From Clostridia bacterium (GTDB taxonomy: Bacteria; Bacillota; Clostridia; Oscillospirales; Acutalibacteraceae): a stretch of 64,000 nucleotides of DNA. Below, one piece after another: positions 1-8,104 of this stretch (the first letter of the stretch is position 1; each line of letters starts with the position of its first letter). The notes under the pieces are model-generated. The model was given only the letters and a program-made list of their open reading frames with translations, made no database searches and was not told where the DNA came from. The DNA lies in the NCBI GenBank assembly GCA_017380575.1, contig JAFODS010000004.1:48645-112644 (forward strand), read 5' to 3'. The translations under genes and the position numbers were made by a program.

Positions 1-455
1 TTCTTGCAGAGCTTGACGGCACTGCAGCAAAGAAGGAGCTCGACGCTAACGGTTGCATTAAGCTCAACATCAGCATCGGTGAAATCGAGCTCACAGCAGA
101 TGACCTTCTTATTGAAACAATTCAGAAGAGTGGTCTCTTCTCAGTATCAGATTTCGGTGTAACAGTTGCAATCGACACAGAGCTTACACCTGAGCTTATT
201 GAGGAAGGCTTTGTACGTGAAATCATCAGCAAGATTCAGACAATGCGTAAGGACGCTGACTTCAACGTTACAGACCGCATTATCATTTCTGTTGCAGGCA
301 ACGACAAGATTGCAGAGCTTATCACAAAGAATAAGGATATGATCTTCACAACAGTTGTTGCAGATGAAATTGTTACAGGAGAAGCAAACGGCTACACAGC
401 TGAATGGAACATCAACGGCGAGAAAGTAACCCTCGGCGTTAAGGTTGCAGAATAA
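1..455 (+). CDS. ileS: Isoleucyl-tRNA synthetase, C-terminal end (partial)
   Basis: The reading frame is open from base 3, so the gene starts before the window. About 150 C-terminal residues are visible. The stretch ELIEEGFVREIISKIQTMRK followed by DADFNVTDRI is characteristic of the last part of the anticodon-binding region of bacterial IleRS. The enzyme charges tRNA-Ile in the cytoplasm. No CxxC zinc finger follows this segment, which fits the eukaryote-like IleRS type found in many Clostridia, but the rest of the protein is unseen. A hairpin terminator follows the TAA by 14 bases. Confidence 0.9.
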   Translation, partial: LAELDGTAAKKELDANGCIKLNISIGEIELTADDLLIETIQKSGLFSVSDFGVTVAIDTELTPELIEEGFVREIISKIQTMRKDADFNVTDRIIISVAGNDKIAELITKNKDMIFTTVVADEIVTGEANGYTAEWNINGEKVTLGVKVAE

Positions 456-468
456 TTAAATAAAGTTA

Positions 469-511
469 ATGGCAGTAATGATTCAAACGTCATTACTGCC
501 ATTTTGCTTTT
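469..511 (+). terminator. Intrinsic terminator after ileS
   Basis: A perfect 13-bp stem (469-481 with 490-502) with an 8-base loop is followed by a T-rich tail. It ends the ileS transcript. Confidence 0.85.
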
Positions 512-575
512 CTCTCCAGCCGTCAAATTCGGGTTTGTCGGAGTCTTTGATTTTGCACAATCTATCTCTGTGCTC

Positions 576-602
576 GTAGGGACCGGTCTCCCGGACGGTC
601 CG
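576..602. repeat. Palindrome preceded by GTAGG, unit a
   Basis: GTAGG followed by GGACCG and, after a short loop, CGGTCC. It resembles the palindromes at 621-693 and 716-790 in sequence style and in the GTAGGG boundary. Confidence 0.6.
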
Positions 603-620
603 CAGATTACGCTGAATTAA

Positions 621-693
621 CGGACGGTCGAGGACGCCCGTCCCTACGCAGTTAACTAAAACAGGGTTCGCAGGGTCGATTCACGAATCGACC
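621..693. repeat. Composite palindromic repeat, copy 1
   Basis: A palindrome with a CGAGGACG loop (621-641) ending CCCTAC, a spacer of the form TTA-AAAC-GGGTT, then CAGGG and a second perfect palindrome GGTCGATTC/GAATCGACC. The same order and the same spacer core recur at 716-790, so palindrome, spacer and palindrome form one unit. Confidence 0.7.
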
Positions 694-715
694 ACTAAAT
701 CATATCAAATTTTAA

Positions 716-790
716 AGGGACGTCGAGGACGTCGTCCCCTACACGGTTATTTGAAACTGGGTTTGTAGGGCACGACGTTTACGACGTGCC
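716..790. repeat. Composite palindromic repeat, copy 2
   Basis: A palindrome with the same CGAGGACG loop ending CCCCTAC, the TTA-AAAC-GGGTT spacer, then GTAGGG and the palindrome GGCACGACGT/ACGACGTGCC. The architecture matches copy 1, with different stem sequences. Conserved loop and spacer with changing stems suggests a structured mobile or REP-like element. Confidence 0.7.
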
Positions 791-948
791 GATATTCTGC
801 TGTATTTAACGTTGTGTTTATTGCGATTTCTGTTGTGCTCCTTCTTTCAAAAGCTCCCGAGAAAAAACTTGTTGACGATATTTTCTCCTGCTATGACAGA
901 AAGGTTATTGTAAAGGCAAAAGATGCCATTGAAACAGAAGAAATTTAA
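769..948 (+). pseudogene. Possible remnant of a membrane-protein gene (3' end)
   Basis: A frame open from base 769 to a TAA at 946-948 reads as a hydrophobic helix (AVFNVVFIAISVVLLL) followed by a charged tail (KAPEKKLVDDIFSCYDRK). This looks like the C-terminus of a polytopic membrane protein. Upstream the frame runs straight into the palindromic repeats and a TAG at 766-768, and there is no start codon with a ribosome binding site. The most likely reading is a gene whose 5' part was lost or replaced when the repeats moved in. I do not recognise the family. Confidence 0.4.
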
Positions 949-969
949 AAAAGAGCTGTAAAAAAAGAA

Positions 970-1002
970 GAGCTGTAAAAAACAATTTGTTTTTTACAGC
1001 TC
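970..1002 (-). terminator. Terminator after the 1011-1550 gene
   Basis: A long stem, GAGCTGTAAAAAAC pairing with its complement, lies just past the stop codon of the minus-strand gene. On the minus strand it is followed by a T-run (TTCTTTTTTT). The outer half of the stem is repeated once more at 951-967. Confidence 0.65.
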
Positions 1003-1010
1003 ATTTCGCT

Positions 1011-1550
1011 TTATTCAAAGATTGTTTCTTTAATCATATTGTCAAAGTGTTCAGAAGCCTGAACAAAAACACGTTTGCCGAGGTCGATAATTTCCTGCCA
1101 GCTTATGTTGCAAAGCATAGAAAACTGTTCGCCGATATTCGTTGCCGCATCTCCGCCCTTTTTAAGTGCAAGAAGATAAAATGTAAACGCGGCACCGTCG
1201 GAAATATTATTGTAATATCCGCTTTCGTTTGTTTTCAGGTATTCGTACATTGCCGCACTTGCTGTGTCGGCAAGGAAATCGACAGGGACATTCTTCTGAA
1301 TGCTGTATTCAGCCACAAACGTAAGAAGCACCCTTACCTGATAAAGCAAAGCCGCTGTCATATTGAAACCGCTGAGGTCAACAATTCCGTCCTCAGGCTT
1401 GATTTTTGCCATCTGCTGACCAAGGGCGATTGCTTTGTCGCGGTTGCCGTTTGCAAGATGAAGCTGAACCTCATCGTTAATTGCCTGAAATTCGCCCGTT
1501 TCTGTCATCGATTTTTTGACATAGATTTTAATATCTCTGTCTTCTGCCAT
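1011..1550 (-). CDS. Conserved-looking hypothetical protein
   Basis: This 179-residue protein begins at an ATG with GGAGAT upstream. It has no signal peptide or transmembrane segment. The predicted content is mostly helical, with an acidic and amphipathic character and one hydrophobic stretch near residues 65-85 (MTAALLYQVRVLLTFVAEY). I do not recognise the family. It follows the PHP-domain gene by 21 bases on the same strand and shares its promoter, so the two may act in the same process. Confidence 0.75.
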   Translation of the reverse strand: MAEDRDIKIYVKKSMTETGEFQAINDEVQLHLANGNRDKAIALGQQMAKIKPEDGIVDLSGFNMTAALLYQVRVLLTFVAEYSIQKNVPVDFLADTASAAMYEYLKTNESGYYNNISDGAAFTFYLLALKKGGDAATNIGEQFSMLCNISWQEIIDLGKRVFVQASEHFDNMIKETIFE

Positions 1551-1571
1551 TTTTATATCTCCAATACAGAA

Positions 1572-2441
1572 TTATTTTTCTTCAGCAGCAAGCTTTTTCT
1601 GCTGACGGCGGATTCTCGCCTTGTAATTCATAAAATCGCTGTAATTTGCATCGGGAGTTGTATACGATGCAAGAGAAACGCAGTGCTTGTTATTTCTTCC
1701 TCTGAAATCACTGCCGCCGATTGCAAGCAAGCCGTTCTTCTTTGCGAACACTGCAAGTTCTGCAGTTGTGCTTTCGTCGTGCTGCGGACACCATACTTCA
1801 ATTCCGTCAAGTCCTGCCTTAACAAGCTTTTCAAGAACGGTTGTGTTTTTGTATTCGCCTGTGTAAGCAAGAATTGCAATACCGCCTGCCTCGTGGATTG
1901 CGGAAACAATCTCTTCAGGCTCGGAAAGCTTCGGTCTTACAAGGATGCTGTTTTCAGTTCCTTCTGTGAAAAGCTCGTTGTAAAGCTCACCGTAAAGTTC
2001 AGTTGTAATTCCGCTTTCAACAAGAGCTGCCATAATATGAACGGGATAAACATTTGTTGAACCCTGTGCACATTTAAGAACGAGGTCAGCCGTAATCGGA
2101 TATTTCTGTGCTGCCTTTATCATCATATACTGTGCCGCACGCTTTCTTGCAAGAAGATTGCGGTGGCAGATACCTTCAAGTCTGTCAGGCGAGTCGCTCA
2201 TATAGCCGATGATATAAACTTCTGTTTTGTTTTCGCTGTCGTAGGAGGAAATCTCTACACCCGGGATAACCTTGATGCCGTGACGCTCGCCGATAAGCTT
2301 CGCACGGATTGTTCCTGCAAGGCAATCGCGGTCAGTAATAGCAAGGGCTTCAACTCCACGCTTCTGTGCCAATAAAATTATGTCGTCGATACCCATTGAG
2401 CCATCAGACAGTTTTGTGTGACAATGCAAATCTACCGTCAT
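1572..2441 (-). CDS. PHP-domain metal-dependent phosphoesterase-like protein
   Basis: A 289-residue protein of the PHP superfamily (TrpH/YciV-like). Members use a trinuclear metal centre to hydrolyse phosphoesters such as nucleoside 3',5'-bisphosphates. Visible motifs are HCHTKLSDGS (His6, His8), the GVEISS Glu, IHEAGG and EVWCPQH. Two positions that are normally His are Arg: the TDH motif reads TDR (Arg38) and the closing SDFHG motif reads SDFRG (Arg247). This would remove two metal ligands, so activity is uncertain. I chose the ATG at 2441 (MTVDLHCH) because GGGGGA lies 7-8 bases before it; an in-frame TTG five codons upstream is less likely. Confidence 0.85.
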   Translation of the reverse strand: MTVDLHCHTKLSDGSMGIDDIILLAQKRGVEALAITDRDCLAGTIRAKLIGERHGIKVIPGVEISSYDSENKTEVYIIGYMSDSPDRLEGICHRNLLARKRAAQYMMIKAAQKYPITADLVLKCAQGSTNVYPVHIMAALVESGITTELYGELYNELFTEGTENSILVRPKLSEPEEIVSAIHEAGGIAILAYTGEYKNTTVLEKLVKAGLDGIEVWCPQHDESTTAELAVFAKKNGLLAIGGSDFRGRNNKHCVSLASYTTPDANYSDFMNYKARIRRQQKKLAAEEK

Positions 2442-2498
2442 TTTCAATTCCCCCAATTCCTAAAAAGCACTGATTTCAAGCGACAATAGCCTAATGCT

Positions 2499-2527
2499 AT
2501 TATATTACAAAAGAGAGGGAATTGCAA
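2499..2527 (-). promoter_or_regulatory. Promoter of the PHP-protein gene
   Basis: On the minus strand, TTGCAA (2522-2527), a 17-bp spacer and a perfect TATAAT (2499-2504) precede the gene. Confidence 0.75.
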
Positions 2528-2555
2528 GAATTTATTTTTAAAAACAAGATTTTTG

Positions 2556-3479
2556 TCAGAAGATGCTTTCAATCACCTTTGAGCATTCAACGGGAGAGTA
2601 TACCCAGTGGTCAATATGGTCGGAATCGGTGTAATATTTAATTGGTGCTGTGGGATATTCTGCTTCAAAGGCATCAACGATGATGAGCTTTATCTTCATC
2701 CTTTCGGGAAGCATACTCTTGATGTAAACCCCTGCATGACAGCCTGCCGTAATTCCTTCGGAATATTCCGCAAGACCTGCAAGGTTCGGTGTCAGCTCAA
2801 CGAAGATGCCGTAGTTTTCGATTGAGCGGACAATACCCGGTACGGTTTCTCCTGTGGAAAATTCACCTGCATTCTGTTCCCATGTTCCGAGCAGTTCTTT
2901 GTGAGAAAACGTTATTCGTCCGAGCTCGTCAACAGATTTGACAACCACCCTTATCATCTGTCCGATATGGAAACGTACGGACGGATGCGGAATACGCGAA
3001 ACGGAAATGCTGTCTATCGGCAGAAGTCCGTTGATTCCTGCACCGATATCAAGAAAAACTCCGAAGCTTTCCATATGCGTTACCTTTGCTTCGATAACGT
3101 CACCCGGCCGCAGCTTTGAAATGTAATTATCAATGCAGTCCTGCTGAACGGAACGTCTTGAAAGGACGGCATATTCCCTGTCGTTAGTGTCCTTACGGAA
3201 GCCGAGAATATGGAACATAACGGGTTTGTTTACCCTCGAAATGAGTGCGATGTCCCTGACTGAACCGTCGCTTATTCCGACGGCACCTTCTTCGTGCGGA
3301 ATTATTCCGTACATACAGCCAAGGTCAACGCGCAGGTCGTGATTTTTGTCGCACACAAGTGTTCTTGCCTCAACAATCGCACCTGTGAAGAAAGCTTCGT
3401 GAAGTGCATTGGGTGAAGAAAGAAACGCCTGGTTGGAGGGAGTTGAAATAAGCTGTCCCTCAGGTCTGAAATTTTGCAT
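2556..3479 (-). CDS. S1-domain RNA-binding protein
   Basis: A 307-residue cytoplasmic protein with at least two OB-fold S1 domains. One is centred on residues 125-195 (LRPGDVIEAKVTHMESFGVFLDIGAGINGLLP) and a second on about 205-250 (GETVPGIVRSIENYGIFVEL). The less typical N-terminal 110 residues may hold a further OB-like fold. The order resembles the short ribosomal protein S1-like proteins of Clostridia, which bind single-stranded mRNA, but it is shorter than the four-domain RpsA types and its ribosome association is inferred. AAGGTGG lies 9 bases before the ATG. It diverges from the DUF951 gene. Confidence 0.8.
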   Translation of the reverse strand: MQNFRPEGQLISTPSNQAFLSSPNALHEAFFTGAIVEARTLVCDKNHDLRVDLGCMYGIIPHEEGAVGISDGSVRDIALISRVNKPVMFHILGFRKDTNDREYAVLSRRSVQQDCIDNYISKLRPGDVIEAKVTHMESFGVFLDIGAGINGLLPIDSISVSRIPHPSVRFHIGQMIRVVVKSVDELGRITFSHKELLGTWEQNAGEFSTGETVPGIVRSIENYGIFVELTPNLAGLAEYSEGITAGCHAGVYIKSMLPERMKIKLIIVDAFEAEYPTAPIKYYTDSDHIDHWVYSPVECSKVIESIF

Positions 3480-3576
3480 ATATGTTTTACCACCTTTATT
3501 TTCGGCGGAGAATCCGCCTTTGAATGTTTTTTCTACTTAAATATATGAATGTTTTGCCCGTTAATGACAAAAAATG

Positions 3577-3605
3577 TATACATTCCAAATCTTTTATGAT
3601 ATAAT
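3577..3605 (+). promoter_or_regulatory. Probable promoter of the DUF951-prfA operon
   Basis: A perfect TATAAT at 3600-3605 with a weak -35 (TATACA, 3577-3582) at 17 bp spacing, 41 bases before the DUF951 start. Confidence 0.55.
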
Positions 3606-3645
3606 ATAAAATTAAGGAAATATTGTTTACTTCGGAGGGATAAAA

Positions 3646-3846
3646 ATGGATGTTCGTGTCGGCGACAAGCTCGTGATGAAAAAGAATCACCCGTGCGGCT
3701 GCAATACATTTGAAGTGTTGCGTTCGGGTATGGATTTCAAAATCAAATGCGAAAAATGCGGTCACGAGGTTATGGTGCCCCGTGTTAAAGCAGAAAAGAA
3801 TATCCGTAAAATCTTCCGCGGTGACGAGGAGATAAAAAAGATGTAG
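3646..3846 (+). CDS. DUF951 family small zinc-ribbon-like protein
   Basis: A 66-residue basic protein with the family pattern VGDKLVMKKNHPCGCNTFEV and CEKCGHEV. The four cysteines (CGC and CxxC) probably bind zinc in a small beta fold. The function is unknown; the family is widespread in Firmicutes and often sits next to translation genes, as here directly before prfA. The ribosome binding site CGGAGGG is 7 bases before the ATG. Confidence 0.9.
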   Translation: MDVRVGDKLVMKKNHPCGCNTFEVLRSGMDFKIKCEKCGHEVMVPRVKAEKNIRKIFRGDEEIKKM

Positions 3847-3887
3847 GAATAAATCCTTTTTCAGAATAATTTTATTTGGAGGATTTT

Positions 3888-4955
3888 ATGCTTGATAAAT
3901 TAAAATCGGTTGAAGAAAAGTTTGAGGATATCAATGCACAGCTCTGCGACCCCGATGTTGTTTCGGATATGGACAAATACCGCAAGCTGATGCAGGACGT
4001 CAAACACCTTACACCGATAGTTGAAAAATACCGTGAATACAAAAAAGTGAACTCTGACCTTGAAGAAGCAAAGATGCTTCTTGACGAAGGCGGACTTGAC
4101 AAGGATTTCCGCGAAATGGTTTTTGAACAGCTCGAGGAATCGAAACAGCAGATCGAGGTTATCGGCGAAGAGCTGAAAATCCTGCTTCTTCCGCGTGACC
4201 CGAACGATGACAGAAACGTTATCATCGAAATCCGAGGCGGTGCAGGCGGTGAGGAATCCGCACTTTTTGCAAATTCACTTTTCAGAATGTACTCGATGTA
4301 TGCCGAAACACGTGGCTGGAAGCCTGAAATTTTAAGCTCAAATCCGACTGAGCTTGGCGGCTTCAAGGAAGTAAGCTTTATGATCAGCGGTGATGGTGCA
4401 TACTCCCGTTTCAAGTTTGAAAGCGGTGTTCACCGTGTTCAGCGAGTGCCCGAAACCGAGTCGCAGGGACGTATCCACACTTCAACGGTAACTGTTGCCG
4501 TGCTTCCCGAGGCTCAGGATGTTGATATTGAAATCAACCCTGCAGATTTGCAGATTGACACCTTCCGTTCAAGCGGTGCAGGCGGTCAGCATATCAACAA
4601 AACAGAATCTGCAATCCGAATCACACATATCCCGACGGGTACCATTGTTGAGTGTCAGGACGAAAGAAGTCAGCACAAAAACAAGGACAAGGCGATGAAA
4701 ATTCTTCGCTCACGAATCCTTGATGCCGAACGTGAAAAGCAGAATAAAGAAATTGCAGGCGAGCGAAAGTCGCAGGTCGGTACGGGCGACAGAAGCGAAC
4801 GTATCCGAACATACAACTATCCTCAGGGACGTGTCAGCGACCACAGAATCGGTCTTACATTATATAAACTCGAGGCCATTCTTAACGGTGACCTTGACGA
4901 AGTTATCGACGCACTCATAACTGCAGATACAGCAGAAAAGCTGAAAGCCGAATAA
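3888..4955 (+). CDS. prfA: Peptide chain release factor 1
   Basis: This 355-residue protein reads UAA and UAG in the ribosomal A site and triggers peptide release. The catalytic GGQ motif is at about residues 232-234, in [17 protein letters not shown], and the C-terminal [29 protein letters not shown] region is typical of RF1. The ATG at 3888 follows GGAGG by 5 bases; an in-frame TTG at 3876 would place the Shine-Dalgarno inside the gene, so I rejected it. prmC, the usual partner methylase gene, is not next to it. The following gene starts 17 bases later. Confidence 0.97.
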   Translation: MLDKLKSVEEKFEDINAQLCDPDVVSDMDKYRKLMQDVKHLTPIVEKYREYKKVNSDLEEAKMLLDEGGLDKDFREMVFEQLEESKQQIEVIGEELKILLLPRDPNDDRNVIIEIRGGAGGEESALFANSLFRMYSMYAETRGWKPEILSSNPTELGGFKEVSFMISGDGAYSRFKFESGVHRVQRVPETESQGRIHTSTVTVAVLPEAQDVDIEINPADLQIDTFRSSGAGGQHINKTESAIRITHIPTGTIVECQDERSQHKNKDKAMKILRSRILDAEREKQNKEIAGERKSQVGTGDRSERIRTYNYPQGRVSDHRIGLTLYKLEAILNGDLDEVIDALITADTAEKLKAE

Positions 4956-4972
4956 CACCAGAAGGTGATTTT

Positions 4973-6562
4973 TTGAATACAAAGTTTTATAAAAACTGTG
5001 ATGCTTCCGAGCTTACGGAAGCCGCAGAAATATTAAAAAACGGCGGACTTGTTGCAATCCCGACGGAAACGGTTTACGGACTTGCGGCAAACGCCTATAA
5101 CGGAAAGGCTGTTTCAAAGGTTTTTGAAGCAAAGGGCAGACCGACGGATAACCCGATGATTGTCCATATTTCAAAGCTTGAAGAAATTCATCCTCTTGTA
5201 ACGGATTTCCCCGAAAAAGCAAAGGCTCTTGCCGAAGCTTACTGGCCGGGACCGCTTACGATGATTCTTCCGAAGTCCGACCTCGTTCCGCGTGAGGTTG
5301 CACCAAGGCTTGAAACAGTTGCCGTGCGTATGCCTTCGCACCCGATTGCAAGGAAGATTATTGAGCTTGCGGGTGTTCCGCTTGCCGCACCGTCGGCAAA
5401 CTCATCGGGTTCACCGAGCCCGACAACAGCTCAGCACGTGCTCAACGACCTTGACGGAAAAATTGATGCAATTGTTGACGGCGGTGAATGCGACGTCGGA
5501 ATTGAATCGACGGTTATCACTCTCGCAACAGATGTTCCGAGGCTTCTTCGTCCGGGAGGAATAACCCTCCAGCAGCTTGAAGCTGTGCTCGGTCACGTTG
5601 ATGTTGACCCTGCCGTTTTATCTGAGCTTAAAGAAGGCGTTGCTCCCGCATCTCCCGGAATGAAATATAAGCATTATTCGCCGAAAGCTGAAGTATATAT
5701 TGTTGAAGGCAGTCTTGAAAGCTTCAAGTTCCTGATTGATTCTGAATACAGGGACGGTGATATGGCTCTTTGCTTCAACGGTGAAGAAACGGATATTCCC
5801 GTTACCTGTCTTTCTTTCGGTGACGAAAACGACCTTGATTCGCAGGCACATCTGCTTTTTGCACAGCTTCGTAAATTTGACGAGCTTGGGGCAAAAAGAG
5901 TTTTTGTCCGTGCCCCGAGTAATGAGGGTGTCGGACTCGGAGTTTACAACAGACTTCTCCGTGCCGCCGCTTTCAAGGTTATAAAGCCTCCCGTGATTTA
6001 CGGTCTTACAGGACAGACGGGTGCAGGAAAAAGCACTGTCGGAGAAATCCTCAGCGAAAAAGGCTATCTTATCGTTGACGGTGACGTTGCCGCAAGAGCA
6101 GTTGTTGAAAAAGGCTCACCCGTACTTAAGGAATTGTCTGACACTTTCGGCTCGGATATCCTTGACGAAAACGGAGAGCTTATCCGTGCGGCACTTGCAA
6201 AAAAGGCATTCTCAACTGAAGAAAACCGACAGAAGCTCAACAGCATAACACACCCTGCCGTAACAAAATGGGCTATTGACTTCGTTAAAGAAAATCTTAA
6301 CGAAAGCCACAAGGGTGTTATTGTTGATGCCGCGGCAATTTTCGACAGCGATATCAAGAGATACTGCTCAAAAATGATTGTCGTAACAGCACCTGAAGAG
6401 GAAAGACTGGCACGTATTCTTTCGCGTGACGGTCTTACGGAAGAAGCGGCTATGCTTCGGATTAAGGCACAGAAAGACGAGCAATACTATAAGGAAAGAG
6501 CAGATATTCTTGTAAGAAATTATGCTCCGTACAATCTTTCGCAGGAGCTGGAATTATTATAA
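4973..6562 (+). CDS. Fused threonylcarbamoyl-AMP synthase (TsaC/Sua5) and dephospho-CoA kinase (CoaE)
   Basis: One 529-residue frame joins two enzymes. Residues 1-335 are a complete Sua5-type protein: a YrdC domain (GLVAIPTETVYGLAANA, KGRPTDNPMIVH, SANSSGSPSPTT) plus the C-terminal Sua5 domain after KYKHYSPKAEVYIVEG. It makes threonylcarbamoyl-AMP for the t6A modification of tRNAs. Residues 340-529 are a full CoaE kinase with the P-loop GLTGQTGAGKST, the Asp of IVDGDVAAR and ITHPAV, catalysing the last step of CoA synthesis. No stop or frameshift separates the halves. The start is a TTG with GAAGGTGAT just before it. The operon context is DUF951-prfA-this gene. Confidence 0.93.
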   Translation: MNTKFYKNCDASELTEAAEILKNGGLVAIPTETVYGLAANAYNGKAVSKVFEAKGRPTDNPMIVHISKLEEIHPLVTDFPEKAKALAEAYWPGPLTMILPKSDLVPREVAPRLETVAVRMPSHPIARKIIELAGVPLAAPSANSSGSPSPTTAQHVLNDLDGKIDAIVDGGECDVGIESTVITLATDVPRLLRPGGITLQQLEAVLGHVDVDPAVLSELKEGVAPASPGMKYKHYSPKAEVYIVEGSLESFKFLIDSEYRDGDMALCFNGEETDIPVTCLSFGDENDLDSQAHLLFAQLRKFDELGAKRVFVRAPSNEGVGLGVYNRLLRAAAFKVIKPPVIYGLTGQTGAGKSTVGEILSEKGYLIVDGDVAARAVVEKGSPVLKELSDTFGSDILDENGELIRAALAKKAFSTEENRQKLNSITHPAVTKWAIDFVKENLNESHKGVIVDAAAIFDSDIKRYCSKMIVVTAPEEERLARILSRDGLTEEAAMLRIKAQKDEQYYKERADILVRNYAPYNLSQELELL

Positions 6563-6652
6563 GGCAAAGGCTTTGCGTAAGTTGTCAAAGTTAAGTAAAA
6601 TAAAAAATTGCTATTTATATTTTATAGTCAATAAATGTAAGGAGGACTCGAA

Positions 6653-8059
6653 ATGAGCGAAGAAAAAACAGAGGTACAGCTTCTTCAGGAGAAGCTTATG
6701 ATGAACAAAAAACACGCCGCCAAGGTAATTGACGACGCAGAGATGGCAAAGGCTATGGACTTTGCAGAGGGATATAAAAAATTCCTTAACGATAACAAAA
6801 CAGAGCGTGAGGTTGCTGCTTTCATTATTGAAGAAGCAAAGAAACGCGGTTTCGTTGAATTTGATAAGTTCGGCACCTACAAGCCGGGCGACAAGGTTTA
6901 CTACCTTAACCGTAAAAAGGCTGTTATCCTTGCAGTAATCGGTAAAAAGAGCATTGCAGAAGGTGCACACATTGCAGCTGCACACATCGACTCTCCGAGA
7001 GTTGACCTTAAGCCCAATCCGCTTTATGAGTCAAGCGAAATCGCACTTATGAAAACTCACTATTACGGCGGTATAAGAAAGTATCAGTGGCCGACAGTGC
7101 CTCTTTCAATGCACGGTGTAATCGTTCATAAGGACGGAACAGAAATCGACATCAATATCGGTGAAAAAGAAGGTGAACCGCAGTTCATCATCACAGACCT
7201 TCTTCCGCACCTCGGCAGAGAGCAGAGCGAAAGAAAGCTCGGTCAGGGCATCAAGGGCGAAGAGCTCAACGTCGTAGTAGGTTCACTTCCGTTCAAGGCT
7301 GATTCAGGCAGTGAGCTTGTAAAGCTTAACATTCTTAAGATGCTCAACGATAAGTACGGCATTGTTGAGGAAGATTTCCTTACAGCTGAGCTTGAAATGG
7401 TACCTGCAATGAAGGTTACAGACATCGGCTTTGACCGCAGTCTTATCGGCGGATACGGCCACGACGACCGTGTCTGTGCATATCCTGAGCTTATGGCAAT
7501 CCTTGAGCTTGAAGAAACTCCCGAGCATACAGCTGTTGCTGTTTTTGCTGACAAGGAAGAAACAGGCTCAGACGGCAACACAGGTCTTCAGTCATCATAT
7601 CTTCGTTATTTCATTGCTGACCTTGCAAGACTTGAGGGTCTTATGGGCAGAGATGCACTTTCAAAGTCAAAGTGCCTTTCAGCTGACGTTAATGCAGCAT
7701 TCGACCCGACATTCCCCTCACCCTTTGAGGCTGCAAACTCAGCCTATATCAACAAGGGTATCGTAGTTACAAAGTACACAGGTTCAGGCGGTAAGGGCGG
7801 CACATCCGACGCTTCTGCAGAATTCGTCGGCGAGGTTACAAGAATCTTCACCGCTGCAGACGTTTGCTGGCAGATGGGTGAGCTTGGTGCAGTCGATGCA
7901 GGCGGCGGCGGAACAGTTGCGAAGTATGTTGCAAAGCTCGACGTTGATGTTGTTGACGTTGGTGTTCCCGTACTTTCAATGCATGCACCGTACGAGGTTG
8001 TTTCAAAGCTTGACGTTTATATGACAAACAAAGCAATTTCAGCATTCTACAAGGCTTAA
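6653..8059 (+). CDS. M18 family zinc aminopeptidase
   Basis: A 468-residue cytoplasmic metallopeptidase of family M18 (aminopeptidase 1 / aspartyl aminopeptidase). It removes N-terminal residues from peptides, in the family preferably acidic ones. Metal- and catalysis-related motifs are AAAHIDSPRVDLKPNP (His), GYGHDDRVC (Asp), FADKEETGSDGNTG (catalytic Glu pair), DVNAAFDPTFP and the C-terminal SMHAPYEV (His). These match the clan MH dizinc site. A GGAGG lies 8 bases before the ATG. A 90-bp gap separates it from the tsaC-coaE fusion, and a terminator follows. Confidence 0.93.
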   Translation: MSEEKTEVQLLQEKLMMNKKHAAKVIDDAEMAKAMDFAEGYKKFLNDNKTEREVAAFIIEEAKKRGFVEFDKFGTYKPGDKVYYLNRKKAVILAVIGKKSIAEGAHIAAAHIDSPRVDLKPNPLYESSEIALMKTHYYGGIRKYQWPTVPLSMHGVIVHKDGTEIDINIGEKEGEPQFIITDLLPHLGREQSERKLGQGIKGEELNVVVGSLPFKADSGSELVKLNILKMLNDKYGIVEEDFLTAELEMVPAMKVTDIGFDRSLIGGYGHDDRVCAYPELMAILELEETPEHTAVAVFADKEETGSDGNTGLQSSYLRYFIADLARLEGLMGRDALSKSKCLSADVNAAFDPTFPSPFEAANSAYINKGIVVTKYTGSGGKGGTSDASAEFVGEVTRIFTAADVCWQMGELGAVDAGGGGTVAKYVAKLDVDVVDVGVPVLSMHAPYEVVSKLDVYMTNKAISAFYKA

Positions 8060-8060
8060 A
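8042..8060. repeat. 19-bp direct repeat, left copy
   Basis: GCATTCTACAAGGCTTAAA covers the last codons and stop of the M18 peptidase gene. It is repeated exactly at 10317-10335, on the other side of the alpha-galactosidase gene. Confidence 0.8.
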
Positions 8061-8064
8061 ATCA

Positions 8065-8096
8065 AGGACAGCAGAGAAATCTGCTGTCCTTTTTTG
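8065..8096 (+). terminator. Terminator after the M18 peptidase gene
   Basis: A perfect 10-bp stem AGGACAGCAG/CTGCTGTCCT with a 6-base loop and a T-run, between convergent genes. Confidence 0.9.
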
Positions 8097-8104
8097 CGTT
8101 ATAA

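Larger units (their letters stand above)
456..1010. other. Gene-poor stretch between ileS and 1011
   Basis: It holds, in order, the ileS terminator, the palindromic repeat mosaic (576-790), a coding remnant (769-948), a duplicated AAGAGCTGTAAAAAA motif (about 949-982) and a hairpin (970-1002). I see no intact gene. Confidence 0.7.

Noticed and set aside
987-2060. A 357-residue open frame on the plus strand
   Set aside because: It lies antisense to the two well-supported minus-strand genes at 1011-2441, is rich in Cys and Phe in an unnatural way, and has no ribosome binding site.
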